The translations under genes were made by a program, and so were the position numbers. A DNA stretch of 26,732 nucleotides, taken from a virus. This document shows positions 1 to 7,080 of the stretch, one piece after another. How positions within the stretch are numbered: position 1 is the stretch's first letter; every line of letters starts with the position of its first letter. The stretch covers positions 1-26,732 of the IMG/VR virus record IMGVR_UViG_3300045411_000395; one strand, 5' to 3'. Under the pieces are notes generated by a model. The model saw only the letters and a list, made by a program, of their open reading frames with translations. It was not told the origin of the DNA and made no database searches.

Positions 1-296
1 TATGCCGCTGTCTTGCTTAGCTTGCTACCGGAAGCGGCTTCCTGAATTTTCACATTCATAGCCCTGGCATCCTGAACATCTTTAAGATATTCCTGTAATT
101 CCTTCAGCTCATATTCTTCGAGGGCGACATTGAATTCCTTCTTTTGTTCATCGGTGAGCTGATCCTCCGGAAGAAGAGCCTTTAGGACGTTGGCTGCCGG
201 AAAAATGTCGCCCACCGTATCAATGACGGCAGGAGCAACCTTATTGATGAATGCGCCTACCTTGGTGTCCTTGAATTTCTTTTTTTCGACTTCCAT
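1..296 (-). CDS. Holin-like phage protein (partial, C-terminus outside window)
   Basis: An open frame starts with ATG at 296 and runs off the left edge after 98 residues (MEVEKKKFKDTKVGAF...). The N-terminus is basic. It is followed by a weakly hydrophobic stretch with AVIDTVGDIFPAANVL, then a charged helical region and the motif DVQDARAMN. A charged helix with a D-x-x-x-AR motif just before membrane helices is typical of phage holins of the three-TM gene-transfer-agent type, but the membrane part would lie outside the window. It starts 2 nt after the stop codon of the endolysin gene upstream, so it belongs to the same lysis operon. The holin call is inference from this motif and the context. 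Confidence 0.5.
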   Translation of the reverse strand, partial: MEVEKKKFKDTKVGAFINKVAPAVIDTVGDIFPAANVLKALLPEDQLTDEQKKEFNVALEEYELKELQEYLKDVQDARAMNVKIQEAASGSKLSKTAA

Positions 297-298
297 GA

Positions 299-730
299 TC
301 AGTTGGTATAAGGTATTTCGTGCAGATGATTAGATCCGGTAAACCGGCAATCGATATGCAGCCAGGTAGGTGTACCGGTTTCGATCGTCGTAAGTCCGAG
401 CACACGAAGATTGTCCCAATAGTCCCTGATCACGTCTCTTACTTTTTCGTAATCATCCCATCCTTCAATTTTCAGATCGGCTGCCCTGCCGTATTTGTGT
501 TGTGAAAATGGAGCGCCGGTTTTTGTGAGGAATTTTCGCAAGCCGCTTTCCTTATACCCTCCTCCTTCATGCCAGTTATTGATCATGACAGGAACATCGA
601 ATATCTCCTTGATAAGCTGAGCGACAAGAACGATCCTGCGATCGATCAGCTCGATGGATTTCTCCTTTTTGATCTGATAGATTTCAGGATCTATAAACTC
701 CTGCAATATGAAGTTTTTCGATACTTTCAT
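299..730 (-). CDS. M15-type peptidase endolysin
   Basis: This 143-residue protein has the zinc-peptidase signature of the M15 family (D-Ala-D-Ala carboxypeptidase/VanY-like): SQHKYGRAAD at residues 76-85, with H78 and D85 as metal ligands, and WLHID at 123-127, with H125 as the third ligand. It would cut peptidoglycan cross-links or stem peptides during phage lysis. There is no signal peptide, so export would depend on a holin. The start overlaps the stop of the holin-like gene 727-1293 by 4 nt (ATGA), which indicates translational coupling in a lysis cassette. The short single-domain form is usual for phage M15 endolysins. Confidence 0.85.
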   Translation of the reverse strand: MKVSKNFILQEFIDPEIYQIKKEKSIELIDRRIVLVAQLIKEIFDVPVMINNWHEGGGYKESGLRKFLTKTGAPFSQHKYGRAADLKIEGWDDYEKVRDVIRDYWDNLRVLGLTTIETGTPTWLHIDCRFTGSNHLHEIPYTN

Positions 731-1293
731 TTATAAATGGGACTTACGTACCAATTCTTTATAATCACAGATATTGTATCAGCATATCCGATGTATTCAC
801 CGACTGTCATCTCTCCATACGTCCATATCCTCCGGATCATTCTGTTCGGATATAAACCTTCGACGGGATGGAGCGTATCGAGCGGCATATAGGGCATCAC
901 TTCAAAATCATCCTTTCCGGGTACGGTGCAGTTCTCAAATTCATTCACAAGCTGATTAACCGTGATCTCTCCGTGAATAAATACTTGTTGATTTTCAGGC
1001 TCCCAGGTAACCTGGTACGACTGAGCAGATAACCCGGATGCGGTCAGGATCAGCATGAGTATTAAGATCATCTTTGGATTGCCATGTTTCCCCCTTGATT
1101 CTTTTTCTTTCCTGCTAAACCTTCGGATTATCGCTTGACCGATCCAGTTACCCAGGACTCCCCCAATCCCACCGATCAGCGTTATGACCAGTACCTCTAT
1201 AACATTCTGCAGGTTAACGAATCCTACAATCCAGGCAACGAACCCTGATATGCTGCCTCCTGTGAACCCTAATATTCTGTCGATCATTTTCAA
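727..1293 (-). CDS. Holin-like membrane protein in frame with a secreted protein
   Basis: The 188-residue frame has two parts. Residues 1-60 carry two hydrophobic segments rich in glycine (GFTGGSISGFVAWIVGFVNL and VLVITLIGGIGGVLGNWIG) and then a basic stretch, like a small holin. At residue 75 a second methionine (codon 1071-1069) opens a clear signal peptide, MILILMLILTASGLSAQ, followed by about 95 residues of a soluble exported domain with no recognised family. Either this is one protein with an internal hydrophobic segment, or an internal start makes a second, exported product, as in nested spanin genes. It lies between the tRNA and the endolysin, which fits lysis. Confidence 0.6.
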   Translation of the reverse strand: MKMIDRILGFTGGSISGFVAWIVGFVNLQNVIEVLVITLIGGIGGVLGNWIGQAIIRRFSRKEKESRGKHGNPKMILILMLILTASGLSAQSYQVTWEPENQQVFIHGEITVNQLVNEFENCTVPGKDDFEVMPYMPLDTLHPVEGLYPNRMIRRIWTYGEMTVGEYIGYADTISVIIKNWYVSPIYK

Positions 1294-1325
1294 CTTTAAA
1301 CTTTAAACTTTGAACTTCCTTTAGT

Positions 1326-1400
1326 AGCGGGAGTGGGATTCGAACCTACGACCTCCAGGGTATGAACCTGGCGAGCTGACCGGACTGCTCTACCCCGCAG
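1326..1400 (-). tRNA. tRNA-Met (CAT), initiator-like
   Basis: The minus strand folds into a 75-nt cloverleaf. The anticodon arm is CCAGG-TTCATAC-CCTGG, giving anticodon CAT. The D arm is GAGC...GCTC, with the A11:U24 pair typical of initiator tRNAs. The T arm is GTAGG-TTCGAAT-CCCAC, with one A:C mismatch. The acceptor stem TGCGGGG/TCCCGCT is unpaired at 1:72 (T:T), an initiator hallmark. Two of the three initiator G:C pairs are present at the base of the anticodon stem; the third is A:T. CCA is not encoded. The gene starts 5 nt after a strong terminator hairpin and is followed by the holin-like gene, so it seems to be carried by the phage. Confidence 0.85.
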
Positions 1401-1405
1401 TTTTT

Positions 1406-1433
1406 AAAAACCCGCCCGTCGGGGCGGGTTTTT
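1406..1433. terminator. Bidirectional intrinsic terminator
   Basis: AAAAACCCGCCC at 1406-1417 pairs perfectly with GGGCGGGTTTTT at 1422-1433 around the loop GTCG. This gives a GC-rich stem with a T run on each strand. It would end minus-strand transcription from the exported-protein gene 1452-1895. The tRNA begins only 5 nt further on, which leaves no room for a separate promoter. Confidence 0.85.
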
Positions 1434-1451
1434 ATTTTCATGCCTCATGGG

Positions 1452-1895
1452 CTAACACCTGTCTCCGGGATCATGCAGGATTTTATAAGGTAATCCGTTC
1501 GATCCAGCTAATGTGTAGGTAAAGTAAAATGTTTCAGATGCACACCTATAACCAATATCGGTCGCGTGGTGCAGCATCAGGGAGTTTACAATATAAATTT
1601 CGCCTGTTAAGCCGGTCAGGGGTACGACATAATTATAAGTATCCTCCTCTATACTGGCATTTAAAACTACAGGCTCGGTATCCGCAACGCTAACGGTATA
1701 TCCATCTGCAGGCGAAATCCCGATGGATAACACGATTGCGGGCTGAGTGATTGTAATTTCGTAACTCGGTAATTCCGGTGCATTTGTAATGCTCAGGACG
1801 TTGTCCTGGTTATCGTAAGCCGCCGTTGCACCGCCCGGAGGCAGAAAGCAGGAGAGACCGATCACCAGGAGAATTAAAAAGCTGATTCTTTTCAT
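1452..1895 (-). CDS. Small exported protein of unknown function
   Basis: This 147-residue product starts with a signal sequence, MKRISFLILLVIGLSC. The cysteine at residue 16 could be a lipidation site, but the lipobox is imperfect because glycine sits at -3. The mature part is rich in threonine, serine, isoleucine and valine, with beta-type patterns (YEITITQPAIVLSIGISPADGYTVSVAD) like a small immunoglobulin or fibre fold. It lies between the capsid gene and the lysis genes and is followed by a strong terminator. It could be a decoration, surface-exclusion or lysogenic-conversion protein; the sequence does not decide. Confidence 0.6.
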   Translation of the reverse strand: MKRISFLILLVIGLSCFLPPGGATAAYDNQDNVLSITNAPELPSYEITITQPAIVLSIGISPADGYTVSVADTEPVVLNASIEEDTYNYVVPLTGLTGEIYIVNSLMLHHATDIGYRCASETFYFTYTLAGSNGLPYKILHDPGDRC

Positions 1896-1968
1896 AAGAG
1901 ATCAAATTTTTGATTAAACAATAAATGAAATGACAGCTATTTACCCGGCTGTCTCAGGGTTAGGAAGT

Positions 1969-2910
1969 TTACGTGCCGGTAGCTTCTACAAGAGCAACTA
2001 CGCCTTTCTCATCGGTACGGTTGATCATGCCTCCGAACCTCACGGTCGAACTCATGATCGATCCGCCCAGGTATTCCGGTTTGTCACGGTCGATGGAAGT
2101 ATGTGCATTGCCTTCAGCATGACGAACGAAAGCTTCATGCCAGAACAGGGCTGCAGCGCAGTCTGTAACAGCAACGACTCCGTTATCCTTTTTCACAGGA
2201 GTGGATGCATTGGTGTAATGCAGACCTATGGAACCAAGGGTCTCATTCCAGCGAACCATGATCTCGATGCCAAGGATGTTGCCGATGTAACCCTTTTCCA
2301 GCTTGGTCGTGTTGCCCGTCTTGTCGTAGTTCACAAATTCAGCGATCAGAAGCAAGTCCTCATGCTGATCGGGGGTGATCAACCCATAAAATCCGCCCGG
2401 AATGTTAAGGTTTTGTTTCCGCAATGCCGTCAATACGCCAACCATATCAGCCAGGATGATCCGCTTGCGAGTTCCGGTAGCTCCAACGAGGGAAGTTGTA
2501 CGGTTTCCGCCGGTAGTTTTCACAAATCTGGCAGCCGCTGTCGGCCCCCAGATGTTTGCTATAACATCAGCTGCCTTTGTGTTCAGCGAACCGGCAAGCT
2601 GCATGATGGTTTCATTCCATTTCCCGTAGTTGGTAACGATCTCGCTTTCGCGGGTGATCATAACCGGATCGGTGTATAGCAGCCCTACATTATAACTCTT
2701 GCTTTCATCCGATTTCAACTGCACCTGCAGGGGTAGTGAAACAGGAGCTCCGGAATGGGCTTCGCCAACATCTCCTGCAATAGGAAGGTGAACGGCGGTA
2801 GCATCGATGGCGATATCGGAATCAACCTTCGATTTCTTATAAAAACTGTTCTCAGGAAATAACTGCTTTTGCAGGTCACTTGAGAATTTTATTACATTGA
2901 TTTCAGCCAT
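1969..2910 (-). CDS. Major capsid protein
   Basis: This 313-residue protein lies directly downstream of the protease and decoration genes, in the usual place for the major capsid protein. It opens with a helical N-arm (MAEINVIKFSSDLQKQLFPE) and shows the mixed alpha/beta make-up of HK97-fold shells, including SYNVGLLYTDPVMITRESEIV, a helical region with MVGVLTALRKQNLNI and a conserved-looking end FGGMINRTDEKGVVALVEA. It resembles the capsid proteins of Bacteroidetes phages and would be assembled with the ClpP-type protease/scaffold encoded upstream. A 249-residue open frame on the opposite strand (1930-2679) is its shadow. Confidence 0.8.
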   Translation of the reverse strand: MAEINVIKFSSDLQKQLFPENSFYKKSKVDSDIAIDATAVHLPIAGDVGEAHSGAPVSLPLQVQLKSDESKSYNVGLLYTDPVMITRESEIVTNYGKWNETIMQLAGSLNTKAADVIANIWGPTAAARFVKTTGGNRTTSLVGATGTRKRIILADMVGVLTALRKQNLNIPGGFYGLITPDQHEDLLLIAEFVNYDKTGNTTKLEKGYIGNILGIEIMVRWNETLGSIGLHYTNASTPVKKDNGVVAVTDCAAALFWHEAFVRHAEGNAHTSIDRDKPEYLGGSIMSSTVRFGGMINRTDEKGVVALVEATGT

Positions 2911-2928
2911 TGTATATAAGATTTAAGA

Positions 2929-3273
2929 TTAATCAACCTGGACTGCAGTTCCGCATTCATAGAAATAAGTACCGTCATAAATAAAGGTGGCACAGAATGT
3001 TTTTCCGGCAACTCCTGTGATGGTTGCTCCCTTCATGCCCGTGCTGAAGATTGTGGTTTCAGTTGCCGCAGTCTTCGACTTTACAATGATAATTGCTCCG
3101 GCAGTCACACCTTCATCTATGTCGAGAACAATGGTGCGGTTTCCGGTAGCTTGTGTAGTGACTCCATCAATGATGGTCATTTGATTATTAATTTCAACAG
3201 TATTACTTCCAGTGGCTGTAAGTGCTTCTGTCGATGCTGCCCCGAAGGGCCATTTTACTAATTCCGTTGCCAT
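2929..3273 (-). CDS. Capsid decoration-like protein
   Basis: This 114-residue protein is rich in threonine, alanine and glycine with alternating hydrophobic residues (TIVLDIDEGVTAGAIIIVKS), so it is mostly beta. It has no signal peptide or membrane segment. It sits between the prohead protease and the major capsid gene, 18 nt before the latter, which is the usual place for a head decoration or stabilising protein. The call rests on position and composition, not on a recognised motif. Confidence 0.6.
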   Translation of the reverse strand: MATELVKWPFGAASTEALTATGSNTVEINNQMTIIDGVTTQATGNRTIVLDIDEGVTAGAIIIVKSKTAATETTIFSTGMKGATITGVAGKTFCATFIYDGTYFYECGTAVQVD

Positions 3274-3355
3274 GATTTTTTATATAAGTTTGTTAATTTC
3301 AGGTAAGCCCTGAGCAGAAGTTTTTCAGGCTCCGGCCCAGGGCATTTTCTACAGA

Positions 3356-4450
3356 TTATTTCTTTTTTACCCAGGCATTGTAGAGTTTATCAAACTCAAC
3401 CTTGTTGGTCCTCTCCAGTTCCTCCAGAGCCTTGGGATCATTCTTCTGATACCATTCAAAGTCCTTTACCGGTTCCTGGGAGCTTCCCTGGTTTTTCAAT
3501 TCCTTAATGATGTCCGATAAGCGGATGGATTCCTGCGGATCTACCTTCTTAGCTCCTGTATTTTTCGGATCATTCGGATCAGGATCAGTAACCTGGTTAA
3601 CCAAAGTTTTGTTTTCCAGGAATGAAACAGCGAGGTCGAAGTCTGTATTGGCAAGTTTTTCAAACTTGTCTTTGTTTTCATCTGTTATGACTTTGAGAGC
3701 CATACCGTGAGAAATAAACGCCTTAACGGCATTTTCGGAAGATTTTTTAGCCTGGTTCATAATCTCTTCGACTTTTGCAACCAGCTGATCCTCGGTCGAG
3801 CCCTCCGGCATACCGAGTTTTAAAGCGATTTTTTTCATTTCATGAATTTGATTAGTGTCTTTAATTAATGCTACCATTTGCGTAATTGATAATCCTGACA
3901 GGTTTACGACCTTACCAGTCGTAATGATGGAATCAATGAGTTTGTTTGCAAGGGCTTCCTCTGCAGTAAACCAGGTTTCTTTGTCCATCACGTTGCTCAT
4001 CCATTCATCATCTTTCCCGCACCGGTTAGTGAAGATGGTTACAAGCATGGCCTTCATGCTATCGAGTGCAGCGGCTTCTTTTTTCGTCAGATTACTTTTA
4101 TCATCAAAAAAAGGATTGTGCACCATGAGCCTGCCGTAATCTACCATCTTAATGGTATCGCCGGCCATCGCAATTACTCCGGCCATCGATGCGGCTATGC
4201 CGTCAATGATCACATTAACATGCGCAGTTGAATTATGAATAGCTGAGAGAATTGCGAGACCGTGCATGATGCTGCCGCCTTCCGAATTGATGTGGATATT
4301 GATCACATCTACGTACTCCGAAGCGGAATTGATTTCATTAGCCAGGTAATAACCGTTCACATCCTTATCCTTCCCGATCTCTCCGAACAAATTGAAGGTA
4401 TATTGCTTTTCAGTGCGGCTTACCAGATATTTGAAATCTTCATGATTCAT
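3356..4450 (-). CDS. Prohead protease/scaffold (ClpP-type, Mu gpI-like)
   Basis: Residues 1-185 form a ClpP/crotonase-fold serine protease. INSEGGSIMHG (54-64) is the oxyanion loop, the nucleophile is S88 in DGIAASMAG, the histidine is H111 in LMVHNPF, and D173 in KLIDSI completes the triad. Residues about 195-364 are charged and helical, with likely coiled coils (KLGMPEGSTEDQLVAKVEEIMNQ...), as expected for a scaffold fused to the protease and removed during maturation. The 364-residue length fits such protease-scaffold proteins. It is the first gene of the leftward head operon and has a well-formed promoter about 30-60 bp upstream of its start. Confidence 0.85.
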   Translation of the reverse strand: MNHEDFKYLVSRTEKQYTFNLFGEIGKDKDVNGYYLANEINSASEYVDVINIHINSEGGSIMHGLAILSAIHNSTAHVNVIIDGIAASMAGVIAMAGDTIKMVDYGRLMVHNPFFDDKSNLTKKEAAALDSMKAMLVTIFTNRCGKDDEWMSNVMDKETWFTAEEALANKLIDSIITTGKVVNLSGLSITQMVALIKDTNQIHEMKKIALKLGMPEGSTEDQLVAKVEEIMNQAKKSSENAVKAFISHGMALKVITDENKDKFEKLANTDFDLAVSFLENKTLVNQVTDPDPNDPKNTGAKKVDPQESIRLSDIIKELKNQGSSQEPVKDFEWYQKNDPKALEELERTNKVEFDKLYNAWVKKK

Positions 4451-4476
4451 TTACGCAATTTACGATGTTGAAGCGG

Positions 4477-4508
4477 CAAACTTATCCCTCTGTATTAACA
4501 GACACAAA
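4477..4508 (-). promoter_or_regulatory. Promoter of the leftward head operon
   Basis: On the minus strand, TTTG (4508-4505) is followed after exactly 20 nt by TAAGTTTG (4484-4477). This matches the Bacteroidetes -33 TTTG / -7 TAnnTTTG pattern. It lies about 27 nt upstream of the protease start codon and reads towards it. Confidence 0.65.
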
Positions 4509-4516
4509 TTTTCGTG

Positions 4517-4546
4517 CAACCCTTACAGTTAAAGGTGTAAGGGTTG
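4517..4546. promoter_or_regulatory. Perfect 11-bp inverted repeat, possible operator
   Basis: CAACCCTTACA (4517-4527) and TGTAAGGGTTG (4536-4546) are perfect inverted arms around 8 nt. The element lies between the divergent head and terminase operons, just upstream of the leftward promoter, where it could bind a late activator or repressor that controls both. No T run follows, so a terminator is less likely. Confidence 0.5.
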
Positions 4547-4570
4547 TTTACATATTTGTTTTTAAGGGAG

Positions 4571-4589
4571 GGCAAAACGTAGTTTTGCC
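4571..4589. promoter_or_regulatory. Perfect inverted repeat before the terminase gene
   Basis: GGCAAAAC (4571-4578) and GTTTTGCC (4582-4589) are perfect arms around GTA. The element ends 8 nt before the small-terminase start codon, so it could act as an operator or as a hairpin in the 5' leader that affects initiation. Confidence 0.45.
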
Positions 4590-4597
4590 GTTACTGT

Positions 4598-5095
4598 ATG
4601 GCAAAAGACAAGCAACGAAAAACAGCGCATATCCTGTTCGTAGAGCAGAATAAGACGCAACTGGAGATTGCCCAGCTCCTGGGTGTCACCACAAAGACGA
4701 TCAACACCTGGGTGAAGGAGGGTAAATGGAAAGAAGAGCAGGACGCGCGCAGCGCGTCGCCTCAGCGAAGGATTGAGAACATCAAGGCAATCATCAGCAA
4801 CATGGCGGATGATAGGCTGGAACTGGATCGCAAGGTTAAAACAGCGGAGGCTGAAGCCGATGCCGAAGAATCGACCAGGTTACGCGAACGGATCAGCCAG
4901 GTGGATGATGCGATTAGCAAATGGAATAAAACATTAACCAATCTGCAGGATGAAAACAGGGTAACACTTGACGTTTACCTGCGCGTGATGGACAGGATAT
5001 TTGATGATATGCGCATTTACAATCCAAAACTTTATTCCGACACGGTCGAATTCCAGGAACAGCATCTGCATAAAGTGACTGAAGAATTAGGATAA
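4598..5095 (+). CDS. Terminase small subunit
   Basis: This 165-residue protein has a helix-turn-helix at residues 20-43 (QLEIAQLLGVTTKTINTWVK), followed by WKEE and a long charged helical region up to about residue 120. An HTH for recognising DNA followed by an oligomerising coiled region is the usual plan for small terminases. Its stop is 1 nt before the start of the large terminase. The protein would choose phage DNA for packaging; in a Mu-like phage this is the integrated copy plus flanking host DNA. Confidence 0.75.
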   Translation: MAKDKQRKTAHILFVEQNKTQLEIAQLLGVTTKTINTWVKEGKWKEEQDARSASPQRRIENIKAIISNMADDRLELDRKVKTAEAEADAEESTRLRERISQVDDAISKWNKTLTNLQDENRVTLDVYLRVMDRIFDDMRIYNPKLYSDTVEFQEQHLHKVTEELG

Positions 5096-5096
5096 T

Positions 5097-6611
5097 ATGA
5101 AAGTACGCGACAAAAAGGCTGTAGAACGCTACGAACAAAAACTTGCCCTGATCAAATCGGGCGCGGCTGCCAATCCCTTCGAGTCGAAAGATGAGCAGGC
5201 TGCCAGGAAAGAAAAGGCAAAGCGTGATCCTGCTTATTTTGTCGAATATTATATGCCGCATTATGCCACCAGCAAAAGCGCTAAATTCCATCTACGTATT
5301 GCCGTTTTTATTATTTCACATCCCATTCTGTTCTTATTACTCAGGTGGGGTCGCGCCCTGGCTAAGTCGGTTTGGGTGGATGTGATCATACCGCTATGGC
5401 TATGGATCAACGATGATATTCATTACATGGTGATCATCGGTAATAATTATGACAAGGCAAAGATATTGCTGTCCGACCTGCAGGCTGAGTTCGAAGCCAA
5501 CGAACGCCTGAAGCACGACTGGGGAACGCAGGAAATGCGCGGTAACTGGGAGGACGGTTATTTCAGGACTAAGAATGGATTTATAGCCAAGGCTCTCGGA
5601 ATGGGACAATCGCCCAGAGGACTCCGGTTTCAGGCTCGCCGCCCTGATTATATCGTATGCGATGATCTTGAGGACAGGGAAACGATCAAGAATCCCATGC
5701 GCCAGGATGAAATTGTCCGATGGATAGAGAAAGATTTGATACCGACGATGGACGGGCCGGCACGCAGGTTTATTAACGCCAATAACAATTTCCACCCCCG
5801 AACCATCCAGGAGGAGCTTCATGTCCGCCATCCGGGTTGGACGTTAGACCAGGTGGACGCCTACGATCCTATTACTTATGAGCCGGCATGGCCTGAGAAA
5901 TATTCAAGCGACTATTACCGGAAGCTGGAAGAAGATATGGGTATTCTTGCAACCCAGGCAGAATACCTGAACAAGCCGCACATCGAAGGTAAGATATTTA
6001 CTGAAGATCAGATTCAGTGGGGTAAAATTCCGGCTCTGAATCATTTCAAAACTATTGCCGGCCACTGGGATATTGCCTACGCCGGAAATAAGGACAGCGA
6101 CTTCAATGCCATCCGAGTTTGGGGAGTGAAGGAAACCGACTTCTGGTACATTGACAGCTATGTAAGGCAAAGCAAAATGGTGAAGGCGCTGGAATGGATG
6201 GTCATGTTTCAGCGGTCATTGCCTCCGACGGTTTCGGTATTATGGAGGTTCGAAAGCCAGTTCTGGAATGATGAAGTACGCAGGACAATAGCTGAAGTAG
6301 AAGCAAAGCACAATATTAATCTTGCCTTGGTAAAGGTAGATACGCCCAAAACTAAGAAGTACGACCGAATCCTCACCCTTCAGCCCTATTATCAGAATGG
6401 CAGGATCTATTATAATGATGCAAAGTTTAGCCACAATGATACAGCCACAGGCCTTCAGCAATTGTACGGAATAGAACCCGGATACCGCACCCATGATGAT
6501 GCGCCCGATGCCGATCAGCAGTGCATAGAGTGGCTTAGCAAGCATACCAGGAGAGGAGATTTTAAATCAAGGACCGGAAGATTAAAGAAGAATCAAAAAC
6601 GAAGATTATGA
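5097..6611 (+). CDS. Terminase large subunit (Mu gp28-like)
   Basis: This 504-residue protein has both terminase domains. The ATPase has a degenerate Walker A, WGRALAKS (84-91), as in other large terminases with a GRxxAKS loop, and a Walker B, YIVCDDLED (185-193). The RNase H-like nuclease starts at HWDIAYAG (D325), continues with D335 and ends with HDDAPDADQ (acidic residues 467-473). It drives DNA into proheads and cuts it. The start overlaps nothing, and the stop overlaps the next gene by 4 nt. No frameshift is visible. Confidence 0.9.
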   Translation: MKVRDKKAVERYEQKLALIKSGAAANPFESKDEQAARKEKAKRDPAYFVEYYMPHYATSKSAKFHLRIAVFIISHPILFLLLRWGRALAKSVWVDVIIPLWLWINDDIHYMVIIGNNYDKAKILLSDLQAEFEANERLKHDWGTQEMRGNWEDGYFRTKNGFIAKALGMGQSPRGLRFQARRPDYIVCDDLEDRETIKNPMRQDEIVRWIEKDLIPTMDGPARRFINANNNFHPRTIQEELHVRHPGWTLDQVDAYDPITYEPAWPEKYSSDYYRKLEEDMGILATQAEYLNKPHIEGKIFTEDQIQWGKIPALNHFKTIAGHWDIAYAGNKDSDFNAIRVWGVKETDFWYIDSYVRQSKMVKALEWMVMFQRSLPPTVSVLWRFESQFWNDEVRRTIAEVEAKHNINLALVKVDTPKTKKYDRILTLQPYYQNGRIYYNDAKFSHNDTATGLQQLYGIEPGYRTHDDAPDADQQCIEWLSKHTRRGDFKSRTGRLKKNQKRRL

Positions 6612-7027
6612 GCTTCCTTACAAAAAACGATTACCAGAGCAAGATCAGCATGAGTGTTCTGAATCAGATCACCGGCAACGATGATACGCTTTTGACTGAC
6701 GCTGAGAACAAAGCTTCAGGAATCATCACCGATATGCTTTCAGGCAATTACAATATCGGACTGGAATTGTCCAAAACCGGTTCCTCGCGCCACCAGGCAT
6801 TGCTCGGCTGGATGCTTTACCTGAGCGTGTACTTCCTCTATGAGCGCATACCCGACAGCGAGCTGCCCGACAGGGTTGTAAAGAACTATGATGATACGAT
6901 GGAGATGCTCAGGCAGATCGCCAGGGGAAAAACTCCAACCACCCTCACACCGGTCACGGTGGATGGAAAAGCAAAAAGAACCTTCAGGATGGGGTCAAAT
7001 ACACCCAGGTCTCATGAGGTGCTATAA
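6608..7027 (+). CDS. Head-tail connector-like protein (Mu gp36/DUF1320-like)
   Basis: This 139-residue protein is helical in its N-terminal two thirds (SGIITDMLSGNYNIGLEL, then LLGWMLYLSVYFLYERIPDSELPDRVVKNYDDTMEML) and ends in a short beta-type tail. The pattern ERIP...P.RV..NYDD....L..IARGK is typical of the DUF1320 head-tail adaptor family found in Mu-like phages. It overlaps the large terminase by 4 nt and precedes the portal gene. Confidence 0.7.
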   Translation: MSFLTKNDYQSKISMSVLNQITGNDDTLLTDAENKASGIITDMLSGNYNIGLELSKTGSSRHQALLGWMLYLSVYFLYERIPDSELPDRVVKNYDDTMEMLRQIARGKTPTTLTPVTVDGKAKRTFRMGSNTPRSHEVL

Positions 7028-7080
7028 ATAATTCACCCCTGACCACAGGAGTGTTTAAATAGTGTTTAAATAAACGCAGG

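Noticed and set aside
1930-2679. 249-codon open frame on the plus strand
   Set aside because: It lies antisense to the major capsid gene, has no leader and its product is rich in residues typical of shadow frames; the capsid frame explains the region.
4914-6545. Several minus-strand frames across the terminase genes
   Set aside because: They are shadows of the small and large terminase frames, which have clear motifs.
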